Shown: positions 1-8,350 of the stretch, one piece after another
Layout: each line of letters begins with the position of its first letter
How positions within the stretch are numbered: the stretch's first letter is position 1
Assembly (NCBI GenBank): GCA_015055505.1
Contig: SVIB01000007.1
Span: 1 to 64,000 of the forward strand
Length of the DNA: 64,000 bases
Direction: 5' to 3'
From: Clostridiales bacterium
GTDB lineage: Bacteria > Bacillota > Clostridia > Christensenellales > Borkfalkiaceae
Made by a program: the position numbers and the translations under genes
The notes under the pieces: model-generated
The model's input: the letters and a program-made list of their open reading frames with translations, nothing else
What the model was told of the DNA's origin: nothing
Databases searched by the model: none

Positions 1-1333
1 CGCCTGCCGAATCACCCTCAACAATAAACACTTCGTTAAGTTCGGCTTTTTTGCTTGAACATGCGGCAAGTTTACCTACGAGTTTTGCCGAATCCGCACC
101 GCTCTTTGCTCTTGCTATTTCTTTTGCGTGGCGGGCAGCGTTTCTTGCCTTTGCCGCGCCTAACGCCTTTTTAATCATTGCCTCGAAAATTTGCTTATTT
201 TTCTTGTTTTTAATAAGCCTGTCGAGTTCTTCCATAGTAACGCTTTCAACCGCGCTTTTTGCCTCGGGGTTGCCGAGTTTGGTTTTTGTTTGACCTTCAA
301 ATTCTACGTTCTTCATTTTAACGGAGATAATTGCAGTCATTCCCTCTCTAAAATCCTCGCCTTGAAGAGCCAAATCTTTATCCTTTACGTAGTTATTAGA
401 CTTTGCAAAGTCGTTTAATATTCTCGTAACCGCGGACTTAAATCCTATCTCGTGCATACCGCCTTCGGGAGTGGGAATATTGTTTACGAAAGAGAAAATA
501 CTCTCCGTATACGCGTCGGTGTGCTGAATTGCAAATTCTACGCTTATTCCGTCTTTTTCCGCCTTAGCGTAAACGGGAAGGTCGAAAAGTTTGGTTTTGC
601 TCTCGTTAAGATACAAAACGTAGTCTATAAGACCGCCGTCGTATTTAAAGGTTTTATTATAGAATTTTTCGTCGTCTCTAAGGTCTGAAAGTTTTATCGT
701 AAGACCTCTGTTGAGGAAAGCAAGTTCACGAAGTCTTTTTGCGATAGTCTCTAAACTAAATTCTACCGTTTCAAACACCTTAGCGTCAGGTTTAAAGCGG
801 ACGTATGTTCCCTTTTTATCTGTCTTTTTTCTCGTATTTACAAGCGGAGCAACCGGCTCGCCCGAAATAACTTTCTTTTTCGTTTCGTCATAATAACTGT
901 GGAATTCCATCTTGTAAACGGTATTTTTATAGACCTCTACTTTAAGCCACTCCGACAAAGCGTTAGTAACCGACGCGCCTACACCGTGAAGACCGCCCGA
1001 GTAACTGTAGTTATCGTTGTTAAATTTACCGCCTGCGTGAAGTTGGGTAAATACGACTTGTACGCCCGACACCCCTGCCGTTTTATGAACGTCGGTAGGT
1101 ATACCTCTTCCGTTATCTTCAACGGATACGCTACCGTCTTTATGCAGTACGACCTCGACTTTATCGGCATATCCGTTTGCAGCCTCGTCTATTGCGTTAT
1201 CTACGATTTCCCAAAGAATATGATGAAGTCCTTTAGGTCCGGTTGAACCTATATACATACCCGGTCTAACTCTTACCGCCTCAAGTCCTTCGAGAATTTT
1301 TATGTCCTGTGAATTATATTCAGTATTTGGCAT
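1..1333 (-). CDS. parE: DNA topoisomerase IV subunit B-like protein (5' part, cut by window edge)
   Basis: ATP-binding B subunit of a type IIA topoisomerase. It opens with the GHKL ATPase signature (GLEAVRVRPGMYIGSTG, then EIVDNAIDEA and [11 protein letters not shown]), followed by the SGGLHGVGASVTNALS ATP-lid segment and a transducer domain with QTKTKLGN. It reaches the toprim EGDSAG motif exactly where the window ends, so about 444 codons are visible and the last third is missing. The start is ATG at 1333 behind GGAGGAGAGCA. A second complete B subunit lies at 28015-29922 beside gyrA, and this copy has the LWEIVDNAIDEA wording I associate with clostridial ParE, so topoisomerase IV is the better guess. 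A parC beyond the left edge would settle it. Family certain; ParE versus a second GyrB likely but unproven. Confidence 0.9.
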   Translation of the reverse strand, partial: MPNTEYNSQDIKILEGLEAVRVRPGMYIGSTGPKGLHHILWEIVDNAIDEAANGYADKVEVVLHKDGSVSVEDNGRGIPTDVHKTAGVSGVQVVFTQLHAGGKFNNDNYSYSGGLHGVGASVTNALSEWLKVEVYKNTVYKMEFHSYYDETKKKVISGEPVAPLVNTRKKTDKKGTYVRFKPDAKVFETVEFSLETIAKRLRELAFLNRGLTIKLSDLRDDEKFYNKTFKYDGGLIDYVLYLNESKTKLFDLPVYAKAEKDGISVEFAIQHTDAYTESIFSFVNNIPTPEGGMHEIGFKSAVTRILNDFAKSNNYVKDKDLALQGEDFREGMTAIISVKMKNVEFEGQTKTKLGNPEAKSAVESVTMEELDRLIKNKKNKQIFEAMIKKALGAAKARNAARHAKEIARAKSGADSAKLVGKLAACSSKKAELNEVFIVEGDSAG

Positions 1334-1366
1334 TGCTCTCCTCCATTATAACTTACTATGTATATA

Positions 1367-1395
1367 AGTATAACATATATATAACGATTTTTCAA
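1367..1395 (-). promoter_or_regulatory. Sigma-A promoter of the parE-like gene
   Basis: On the minus strand a TTGAAA -35 box (1390-1395) is separated by 17 bp from TATACT (1367-1372). The -10 is preceded by TG at the extended -10 position. It lies about 35 bp upstream of the ATG at 1333. Confidence 0.7.
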
Positions 1396-1437
1396 CTTTT
1401 TTAAATATTTTTAAGCGATAATTCGACAAAATTTAAC

Positions 1438-1473
1438 AAAAAAACGAGGTGCAAATTATCGAAACGCACCTCG
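1438..1473 (-). terminator. Intrinsic terminator after the FliB-like gene
   Basis: A perfect 8-bp stem (CGAGGTGC at 1445-1452 with GCACCTCG at 1466-1473) is followed in the minus direction by seven T residues (1438-1444). It starts 12 bp past the stop codon of the gene ending at 1485. Confidence 0.85.
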
Positions 1474-1484
1474 CCTTTATTAAA

Positions 1485-2384
1485 TTATTTAATTGACGCT
1501 TTAATTAGGTCGGTATTGTCTTGACTGTACTCGATTTCCTCGGAAATAATTCTTGCGATTTCAAACGCTTCTTCGGTCTTTTTGACCTGTTCGTTTTGTA
1601 AAATTGAAACAAACAGTTTTACTAAGAACAAACTAAATCCAACCGCCTCTTTAACCCCTCTTTCGTCCAGCGCTTGCGGTAAATGGCGATATATTAAATA
1701 GGCAAAAAACCGTTCGGTTTGTTTTTCAAATTCCAAAGGAATTTGTGCGTCTGACGAAAAGGCTAAAAACCTACTTTTGTCCGCAATATCAAGATATTCG
1801 AGCGAAGATATAATTCTTAGTTGCTTTTGCCCGTTTTCAAACGCATTATCCAGCCCGTATTCACGGCTAATCTCAAAAAGTTTATCACTTAAATTACGGT
1901 TGCCGTCTTTTAACTTCCTGAATATTTTTTCTCTTTGAAAACCCGTATCGAAATCCGCGAAACAACCCTCTTCCTCTCCAATTTCCACAATCTCGTCGTA
2001 ACAATCGGCTGAGAGAATAATTCTACACGCCTCTTCGCAAGAAAGTCCAAGCCCAACTTCCGTCCCCTTTGGCGTTTGGTTATAAAAACGCGGATGCTCT
2101 TTACATATCTCGCACAAATACTCTTCGCCTAAATTGATTATAATTTTACACAGTCCGTCTTTATCCAAATGAGGACATCTATCCCCTTTTTTCAGTTTAA
2201 AATGCGGAGTGCCACGCTTTGCGATACTCTCTTTTATCTCTCGGGCGTAAGCGCACTCTAACCCCGAATATTTTTCAAGCGTTTTTTCGTCTACGTCAAT
2301 CTCCCATCCAACGCAACAACTGTGCTTGCACCTACTTGCAATACACTCGAAATCCTTATAGTATTTAGGAGCGTACAACTTCAT
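1485..2384 (-). CDS. FliB/YkgJ-type Cys-cluster protein (flagellin lysine-N-methylase-like)
   Basis: The 299-residue product begins MKLYAPKYYKDFEC and has Cys13, Cys18, Cys22 and Cys23 in a CxxxxCxxxCC arrangement. More cysteines follow in CPHLDKDGLCKI, EYLCEICKEHPRF and LSCEEACRII. This is the pattern of the YkgJ/FliB family, whose Cys-rich N-terminus binds a metal or Fe-S cluster. Members in clostridia are commonly named flagellin lysine-N-methylase. No flagellar gene is visible here, so the substrate is unknown and the name should be read as a family label. It is cotranscribed behind the M3 peptidase (2 bp gap) and ends at a strong terminator. Family fairly sure, function unproven. Confidence 0.7.
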   Translation of the reverse strand: MKLYAPKYYKDFECIASRCKHSCCVGWEIDVDEKTLEKYSGLECAYAREIKESIAKRGTPHFKLKKGDRCPHLDKDGLCKIIINLGEEYLCEICKEHPRFYNQTPKGTEVGLGLSCEEACRIILSADCYDEIVEIGEEEGCFADFDTGFQREKIFRKLKDGNRNLSDKLFEISREYGLDNAFENGQKQLRIISSLEYLDIADKSRFLAFSSDAQIPLEFEKQTERFFAYLIYRHLPQALDERGVKEAVGFSLFLVKLFVSILQNEQVKKTEEAFEIARIISEEIEYSQDNTDLIKASIK

Positions 2385-2386
2385 TT

Positions 2387-4090
2387 TTAGAGTTTCTCCA
2401 TTTGCTCAGTCAAAATTTCTTTTGCGTAAGAAAGCGCTTTTTTAACACTGCCGTCTTCAAACGGGATTGACAAATTTGCAAGTTTTAAAGTTTCAAGATA
2501 AGACTTACTTCCGCCTACTTTACATAAATTCATATAGTCTTCCCACGCAGTTTCGGGGTTTTCGTTCATCTTCTTTTTAAACTCCATCGCACCCATCGTC
2601 GTAAGCGTATAATTTATGTAATAGAAAGGATAAAGGAAGATATGTATTTTATGATACCACCATCCGCCTTTAGCAAAAAATTCGATATCGCCGTACTCTC
2701 TCCACGGCATGTATTTTTGCTCTAATTTTTTCCACTCTAAAGTCCTTTCTTTTGGTGTTAAGTTTGGATTTGAATACATAATATGCTGAAACTCGTCAAC
2801 CGCAACGCCGAAAGGCACGAAAGTTAAAGCCTCTTGGAGATGGGCAAATCTAAATTTATCCGCCTCGTCGCCAAAGAATTCTTCAGCGTAAGGATAGAGG
2901 AACTGCTCCATACTCATAGAGTGAATTTCGGCAATATCCGTAGACTCGCTATAGTAGTCAGAAATAGGTTGATTTCTCATTGCCATATAGCCGGCAAACG
3001 CATGACCTAATTCATGCGATAAAACTTCCATATCGTAGGTAGTACGGTTAAAACAGGAAAATACGAAAGGCGCTTTTAAGGAGTTAAACGCCGTCATATA
3101 TCCAGTTGCCGCTTTACCCGCTTTATTTTTCAAGTCAAAGAGTTCGTGTTCTTCCATAAAATCAAAGAATTCTCCTGTTTCTTTGCTTAAATCGTGGTAT
3201 ACTTCTTTTGCAGTTTTCATCTCGAAATCTTCGTCGCCGATTGGGGTTGCGTTACCGCTTTCAAACACCAATTTCTCGTCGTACGCCATAACCTTTTTTA
3301 TGCCGATTCTCTTTGCTTGAGCCTCGTAGAGTTTTTGGCAAAAAGGTACTAATTCGGTCTTTATTTGCTCTCTAAACGAAGCGACTTCTTTTGCGCCGTA
3401 ATCAGTCCTTCCCTGTTGCATATAACCTAACGGAATATAGTTGTCAAAGCCGAGATTTTTACCCATTTGGTTTCTTATTTTTATAAGTTCGTCCCAAATT
3501 TCTTCAAAGCGTTTTTCGTTACTTTCATAGAATTTAGAATATGCCCTATACGCCTCTTTTCTAACCTCTCCGTCCTTACTTTCAAAATAGGTCATAATAC
3601 CGAAAAGATTATGAGTTTTTCCGTCGAATTCAATGCTTGCTGAGGCTATTATTTTTTCATATTCGTTACAAAGTTTTGCCTCTTGTTGCATAAGTGGAAT
3701 ATTCTCGTTTGAGAAAGATTTTTTCTGTAATTCAACTTGCACGAACAGTTGTTTACCGTATTCCTTTTCAAACTCCGCTCTAAACTTATTTTCATATAAC
3801 GCGTTAGAAAAATCAAGTAAAGTAGGCATTACGGTCGGGTAAGTTTCTTGCGCGTATTCGACCTCTTCGTCGTAAAACTTGTCGGTCGTATCAATAGTAT
3901 GACGGATGCTTGCAACCGTATTCATATCGTTAAACTCACAAGAAATTTTATCAAAAGTTAAAAAAACTTCCCTTGCCTCTTCATAAGTTTTTGCATTTTT
4001 AAGTTTTAAAGTCAATTCTTCAACGTCTTTTTTGAACGCCTCGAAATCGGGGCGGATATACTCCATCGTCGTAAATTTAAAATTTTCCAT
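2387..4090 (-). CDS. M3 family oligoendopeptidase (PepF/thimet type)
   Basis: A 567-residue cytoplasmic zinc peptidase that trims oligopeptides. The thermolysin-like zinc motif H359-E360-L-G-H363 sits in EVLSHELGHAFAGYM, and the third-ligand helix follows in STDIAEIHSMSMEQFL. Length and the N-terminal helical half fit the M3B branch; there is no signal peptide. The ATG at 4090 is preceded by AAAGGAG. The SD lies just after the T-run of the terminator that ends the upstream lysK gene, so this gene probably has its own promoter or relies on read-through. The FliB-like gene follows 2 bp downstream. Confidence 0.92.
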   Translation of the reverse strand: MENFKFTTMEYIRPDFEAFKKDVEELTLKLKNAKTYEEAREVFLTFDKISCEFNDMNTVASIRHTIDTTDKFYDEEVEYAQETYPTVMPTLLDFSNALYENKFRAEFEKEYGKQLFVQVELQKKSFSNENIPLMQQEAKLCNEYEKIIASASIEFDGKTHNLFGIMTYFESKDGEVRKEAYRAYSKFYESNEKRFEEIWDELIKIRNQMGKNLGFDNYIPLGYMQQGRTDYGAKEVASFREQIKTELVPFCQKLYEAQAKRIGIKKVMAYDEKLVFESGNATPIGDEDFEMKTAKEVYHDLSKETGEFFDFMEEHELFDLKNKAGKAATGYMTAFNSLKAPFVFSCFNRTTYDMEVLSHELGHAFAGYMAMRNQPISDYYSESTDIAEIHSMSMEQFLYPYAEEFFGDEADKFRFAHLQEALTFVPFGVAVDEFQHIMYSNPNLTPKERTLEWKKLEQKYMPWREYGDIEFFAKGGWWYHKIHIFLYPFYYINYTLTTMGAMEFKKKMNENPETAWEDYMNLCKVGGSKSYLETLKLANLSIPFEDGSVKKALSYAKEILTEQMEKL

Positions 4091-4102
4091 AACTCTCCTT
4101 TG

Positions 4103-4127
4103 AAAAAACGGGCGGTATAACCGCCCG
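4103..4127 (-). terminator. Intrinsic terminator after lysK
   Basis: A 7-bp GC stem, CGGGCGG (4109-4115) with CCGCCCG (4121-4127) around a 5-nt loop, is followed in the minus direction by six Ts (4103-4108). It lies in the 42-bp gap between lysK and the M3 peptidase gene. Confidence 0.85.
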
Positions 4128-4132
4128 CATCA

Positions 4133-5704
4133 TTAAAACGCTAATAAATTAATATATTTTGCTTTGTCTATTGCCGACAAGAAAAGATAAAGTCTTGGTC
4201 CTTTATCAGTACCGAAAAGTACGTTATAAAATACTGCAAAGAATTTTTGCTGTCTTTGAGTGTTTTCCTTTTTGGTAAGTTCGGGTTTGTTGATAAGACT
4301 GTAAAGGTACTGTTGAATTTCCTGTTCAGTAAACGATTCTCTTTCAGCAAGATAATCGTAAAGTCCTTTAACCGCCAACTTTTCTTCTTCGCCGAGTTGT
4401 GCGTAATATTCGTCGTTTCTACTCTCTAAAAGTTTATACATCTTAGAGGGTTGATGCTTAGTTATCCAATTTTTAACTCTCAAAAGTCTAACTTCGTCAC
4501 GAGTGTCAAATTCTACGCCTATTTTAGCAAGAATTTCCCTTACCGCTTGAGAATTGAAATCGACGATAGTAGCAACTGACGCTAATACGCCGAAAGGAAC
4601 TTTTGCCTTTACGTTAACGCCGTCAAGCATTGAAAGATTATAAACTGAAGTGTTGTATTCATCCGCCTCGCCTGCTTTTACAGCCTCAAGACCTTTGTCA
4701 AACTCACTGTAATGACGGATAATAGTATCGTCAAAGTTAAACGCAAAACCGTCGGTTGGAGCGTACTTTGCAAAAAGCCATCTAATCATATCAGGCTCGT
4801 AAACTTCTAAAACGGTTGCAGGAGTAATGTTGTTACCCGTTGACGAGTGCATATCGCCAAGCCCTGCAATAGAAAGCCAGCCGTAAGGTTGGAATTTGGG
4901 CGCTTTTACGCCGTAAATTGCCTTTGCGATATCCTTTGCAACGACGTATGAACCCGACGCTGCGGCGTGGTCTATTCCGCCCGGCTCGAAGTCTACGCCT
5001 TCTGCGCCCCAACGCATTGGCCAGTCAATCTTCCACATAAGTTTAACGAGGTGATAATCTCTTAAACTTACAGTTTCTTCTTTTCCGCAAACTTTACATT
5101 TATAAGTAATTTCTTCGGTTTCTTGGTTATACGATACCACCGTCGTAAAATCTTTTTTACAAACCGAACAGTAAACGCTTATGGGGTAATAAGATTCTCT
5201 TTCCCCCTCGTCGCTGTCTTGGGTTTTGTAATTCATTAAAATATCGTAAATTTCCTTTCTCTTGTGCATAGCGGTTATAATACCGTCTACGTATCTTCCC
5301 GAAGTGTATTCTTTACCTTGATAACGGTATTCGATATCTATACCCATTTCGGCAAGCGACTGCTCGTATTCCTTTTCGTAATACTCTGCGTATGACGAAC
5401 ATTTACCGTTGGGGTCGGGTATCATACAGTACGGCATACCGATATATTTATCAAAATCGGGAGCGATTGCCGCAATATTTTTGGGAACTTTTCTAAGTCT
5501 GTCAAAATCGTCCCAAGAAAGCATAAGTTTTGCCTTTTTACCCTTTGCTTGGAGCGCTTTTACTACAAAATAAGGGGTTGCAATATCCCTAAAGTTTCCT
5601 ATATGAACAGAACCCGACGGGCTTGTACCTGCCGCGCATAAAAATTCTTCTTTTTCCGGATTTTCCGCTATAAGTTCATCTGCTAATCTCTCAGCCCAAT
5701 GCAT
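4133..5704 (-). CDS. lysK: Class I lysyl-tRNA synthetase
   Basis: A 523-residue class I-type (archaeal-like) LysRS that charges tRNA-Lys. The HIGH motif appears as SPSGSVHIGN near residue 30. Further family blocks are SWDDFDRLRKVP and PMRWGAEGVDFEPGG, and a zinc-ribbon-like pair CSVCKKDF/CKVCGKEE lies in between. The KMSKS loop reads DMHSSTGNN, so its first lysine is Asp and the second is Thr, which is a notable departure from KMSSSKGN. The GKDH block is also changed, to GGIDHAAASGSY. The start ATG at 5704 follows GAGAGGAT. It is transcribed after the cytidylate-kinase-like gene (18-bp gap). Most bacteria use class II LysRS, and class I occurs sporadically, including in some clostridia. Family is sure; full catalytic competence is inferred. 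Confidence 0.88.
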   Translation of the reverse strand: MHWAERLADELIAENPEKEEFLCAAGTSPSGSVHIGNFRDIATPYFVVKALQAKGKKAKLMLSWDDFDRLRKVPKNIAAIAPDFDKYIGMPYCMIPDPNGKCSSYAEYYEKEYEQSLAEMGIDIEYRYQGKEYTSGRYVDGIITAMHKRKEIYDILMNYKTQDSDEGERESYYPISVYCSVCKKDFTTVVSYNQETEEITYKCKVCGKEETVSLRDYHLVKLMWKIDWPMRWGAEGVDFEPGGIDHAAASGSYVVAKDIAKAIYGVKAPKFQPYGWLSIAGLGDMHSSTGNNITPATVLEVYEPDMIRWLFAKYAPTDGFAFNFDDTIIRHYSEFDKGLEAVKAGEADEYNTSVYNLSMLDGVNVKAKVPFGVLASVATIVDFNSQAVREILAKIGVEFDTRDEVRLLRVKNWITKHQPSKMYKLLESRNDEYYAQLGEEEKLAVKGLYDYLAERESFTEQEIQQYLYSLINKPELTKKENTQRQQKFFAVFYNVLFGTDKGPRLYLFLSAIDKAKYINLLAF

Positions 5705-5722
5705 AATATCATCCTCTCGTTT

Positions 5723-6283
5723 TTATTTATTTTCTATATAATTTTCCCAAACTCTTATAATTTCTTCGGCTACCTGTTCGGGCGTTCTTTCCGTAGTATC
5801 TACAACCGCGTCGTAATTAGTCAAATCGGTAATATCCACTTCGTAAAAATCGTAATATCTCTTTTGTTCTCTTTGACGGCGAAGCGTAAGTCTTGAATAA
5901 GCCTCGTCGACGCTATCGTACGCCTCGTCCTCACGGTTTGCGCCAATTACCCTTCTTGCCGCCTCTTTTGGCTCGCACGCAAGATATACGCTAAACGCGC
6001 TTGGAACGAAATGCCACGCCATGCGTGAGTCAAAAATGTAGTTTCCGTCAAGTTTTTCATATTCGGCAAGTTTTCCGTCAAGTATTTTGTCAAATTCGGG
6101 ATGTGTTTCCTGATATTTGTTAAACTCGCAAGTATCCATATTAAGTTCGGCTGCCATTCCTCTTTGGATTTTACCGATTGATACTATTTCGGCGTTAAAT
6201 CTATCTTTCAAAATAGCGCTGACCGTACTCTTTCCGCTACCGAGGTCTCCTGCCAATGAAATCTTAAAAAACTGCTGTTTCAT
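5723..6283 (-). CDS. Cytidylate-kinase-like P-loop nucleoside/nucleotide kinase
   Basis: A 186-residue kinase starting MKQQFFKISLAGDLGSGKST. The GDLGSGKST P-loop and the later REDEAYDSVDEAYSRLTLRRQRE helix with its arginine-rich lid resemble the AAA/cytidylate-kinase-like family (Cytidylate_kin2), not canonical Cmk. I set the start at 6283, where AGAGGAATTTAC precedes the ATG. An upstream in-frame ATG would add 20 residues but would lie in the promoter. Transcription begins from a consensus promoter at 6314-6343, and lysK follows. Nucleotide kinase activity is likely; the substrate is not known. Confidence 0.75.
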   Translation of the reverse strand: MKQQFFKISLAGDLGSGKSTVSAILKDRFNAEIVSIGKIQRGMAAELNMDTCEFNKYQETHPEFDKILDGKLAEYEKLDGNYIFDSRMAWHFVPSAFSVYLACEPKEAARRVIGANREDEAYDSVDEAYSRLTLRRQREQKRYYDFYEVDITDLTNYDAVVDTTERTPEQVAEEIIRVWENYIENK

Positions 6284-6313
6284 GTAAATTCCTCTTATTA
6301 AGTTATCTTTGTT

Positions 6314-6343
6314 ATTATAACAATATACGGGTGGTTTTGTCAA
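6314..6343 (-). promoter_or_regulatory. Full-consensus sigma-A promoter for the kinase-lysK transcript
   Basis: On the minus strand the -35 is TTGACA (6338-6343) and the -10 is TATAAT (6314-6319) with a TGT extension and an 18-bp spacer. The -35 falls in the loop of the terminator hairpin at 6328-6356, so the end of one transcript and the start of the next share sequence. Confidence 0.85.
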
Positions 6344-6356
6344 CTAAAACCACCCG
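6328..6356 (-). terminator. Hairpin terminator after the ManA-ROK gene
   Basis: A perfect 11-bp stem (6328-6338 with 6346-6356, CGGGTGGTTTT and its complement) closes a 7-nt loop 8 bp after the stop at 6364. The downstream T-tract is weak (TATATTGTT), so termination may be partial. The kinase promoter overlaps it. Confidence 0.65.
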
Positions 6357-6363
6357 TTTGAAG

Positions 6364-8226
6364 TTATTTATTCATTACGAGAGCAACCGCCCCTAAAATT
6401 CCCGCAGAGTTTCCAAGCGTTGCAATTCTAACCTCGCATTTAGGTCCTGCCTCGCCTGCAAATATTTCTCTATCTACTATCTTTTGTAACGGTTTAATTA
6501 AATTATCTCCCTGAGCGCAAACTCCACCGCCCAAAACTACTGCGTTTGGACGGAATATATTTGCGTAATTGGTTATACCGAGAGCAAGCATTTCTATATA
6601 ATTATCAACTACCGCTTTTGCATAAATGTCAACTTCTTTATAGTCAAACGCCGTTTTGCCCGTTACCTTATCTAAAGAGCCTATCTCCCACATTTTACTG
6701 TCTTTATGCTCTTCCATCGCCCTTTTAGTATCACGGATAAGAGCGGTTGCGGATGAATACGCCTCTAAGCAACCCTTTCTTCCGCAAGTACACTGCTCAC
6801 CGTTTGCAACGATTACTGCATGACCAAGTTCAGCCCCTGCGGATTTATTTCCTTCAATAAGTTTATTATCGACGACTATTCCTCCGCCGACTCCCGTACC
6901 GAGAGTTAAAAGTATCATATTGTCAAAGTTTCTTCCCGCGCCGAAAATAGCCTCGCCAAGCGCAGCGGCGTTTGCGTCGTTTGAAATTTCTACGGAAACG
7001 CCTATTCTCTTATAAATGCCTGCGGAAATTTTAACGTCGTTCCAACCGAAATTGTTTGAGAATATAACCGTTCCCGTTTTACTGTCAATCATACCGGGAA
7101 CACCCATTCCTATTCCTTCTATCTCACTTTTTGAAAGTCCCGCTTTTGAAAGTACGAGATTAATAAGGGTTGCGATATTATCTAAAACAACTTCCTCGCC
7201 CTTTTCGGTTTCGGTAGGAATTTTATCCTCTACGATAATATTGCCGTTATCGTCAACGACTCCGCCTTTTATAAACGTACCGCCAAGGTCAATACCAACG
7301 TAATATTTTCTAACTTCGGTAAATATAACCTTTAATTTTCCCTCGATTTTAAATTCGCCGTACGAGGCAGGAACGAAGAACGTGTCTCCTAAATTTACCT
7401 TTTTACCCTCGCATTCGCCCTCGCCCTCTATACAAGTAAAGGCTACGAAAGATTTTTTATCGGCAACGAATTCCTCGTCTCCGTCAATCTCGGCAAAATA
7501 CGCGCTAAAATACTTTGATGCGCCTATAAGTCGTTTATTTGATATTTTTAAGTCAAGTTTTGAATTCGCAAACGCAGAAAAATCGCTTACGGTTAAAGCC
7601 TTGTCTACGTGAAGAGGTCTTTCTTTTCCGTCCGCGCCGACTCTCTTATAATCGTATACACGGTAGGTTAAATTACTGTTTTGTTGAATTTCGCATACGG
7701 TAACGCCTTTACCGATTGCGTGAATAGTACCAGATTTTATAAAGTACCAATCACCCTTTTTTACCTCGTAAAAATTGAGCAAATCAGTTACCGTGCCGTC
7801 CTCTAACGACTTTTTAAATACTTCTTTGTCGGTATCCTCTTTAAGACCTAAATATATCCCCGCGCCCTCGTCAGCGTCAACGATATACCACATTTCAGTC
7901 TTGCCGTACTGTCCCTCGTTTTTTAAGGCGTATTCGTCGTTTGGGTGTACTTGCACGGAAAGATTATCCGCTGAATCTATTAGTTTAACAAGAACGGGGA
8001 AATTCTCAAAATCATCTAAATTTGAACCTAAATCGCTTGGCATTAAAACCTCGCTCAAAAGTTCTCCGTTTTCATTTTTTGACGGGCCGTCTTTATGAAA
8101 AGAAAGTTCCCAACTTTCGGCAATTTTATCTTTTGACGAAGTTTTACCGTAATTGCGGAGTTTATTACCGCCCCATATATAATCTTTATTTTCGGCTATT
8201 ACCTTAATAATTTCTTTTCCGTGCAT
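6364..8226 (-). CDS. Fusion: mannose-6-phosphate isomerase (class I) + ROK family sugar kinase
   Basis: One continuous 620-codon ORF. Residues 1 to about 305 are a short class I ManA: zinc ligands Q92 and H94 in VQVHPND, E111 in KTEMWY, and H169 in SGTIHAIG. Residues from about 308 are a complete ROK kinase: GIDLGGTFIKGG phosphate loop, catalytic D417 in ISNDANAAALGE, GTGVGGG, and zinc ligands H469, C479, C481 and C486 in ELGHA and CTCGRKGCLE. There is virtually no linker. ManA interconverts mannose-6-P and fructose-6-P, and ROK glucokinases phosphorylate glucose and sometimes mannose. The fused protein could therefore take a free hexose to fructose-6-P (inference). Start ATG follows CGGAGGATTAT. 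Confidence 0.9.
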   Translation of the reverse strand: MHGKEIIKVIAENKDYIWGGNKLRNYGKTSSKDKIAESWELSFHKDGPSKNENGELLSEVLMPSDLGSNLDDFENFPVLVKLIDSADNLSVQVHPNDEYALKNEGQYGKTEMWYIVDADEGAGIYLGLKEDTDKEVFKKSLEDGTVTDLLNFYEVKKGDWYFIKSGTIHAIGKGVTVCEIQQNSNLTYRVYDYKRVGADGKERPLHVDKALTVSDFSAFANSKLDLKISNKRLIGASKYFSAYFAEIDGDEEFVADKKSFVAFTCIEGEGECEGKKVNLGDTFFVPASYGEFKIEGKLKVIFTEVRKYYVGIDLGGTFIKGGVVDDNGNIIVEDKIPTETEKGEEVVLDNIATLINLVLSKAGLSKSEIEGIGMGVPGMIDSKTGTVIFSNNFGWNDVKISAGIYKRIGVSVEISNDANAAALGEAIFGAGRNFDNMILLTLGTGVGGGIVVDNKLIEGNKSAGAELGHAVIVANGEQCTCGRKGCLEAYSSATALIRDTKRAMEEHKDSKMWEIGSLDKVTGKTAFDYKEVDIYAKAVVDNYIEMLALGITNYANIFRPNAVVLGGGVCAQGDNLIKPLQKIVDREIFAGEAGPKCEVRIATLGNSAGILGAVALVMNK

Positions 8227-8257
8227 ATAATCCTCCGTATTATTTGTTATATAATTA

Positions 8258-8286
8258 AGTATATATTTTTTTTAAATTAAAGTCAA
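8258..8286 (-). promoter_or_regulatory. Sigma-A promoter of the ManA-ROK gene
   Basis: On the minus strand TTGACT (8281-8286) and TATACT (8258-8263) are 17 bp apart. The box lies about 32 bp upstream of the start codon at 8226, and its SD GGAGG lies between. Confidence 0.8.
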
Positions 8287-8315
8287 TGAGAAATTAAATT
8301 TTTAGCAATTTTCCA

Positions 8316-8344
8316 TTGATTTTTTAACCTATATTTGTTAAAAT
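8316..8344 (+). promoter_or_regulatory. Promoter of the YjjG-like gene, leaderless geometry
   Basis: TTGATT (8316-8321), a 17-bp spacer ending in TGT, and TAAAAT (8339-8344). The predicted transcription start 7 bp downstream is the A of the ATG at 8351. No Shine-Dalgarno precedes that ATG, so the mRNA is probably leaderless. Confidence 0.65.
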
Positions 8345-8350
8345 CAATTT

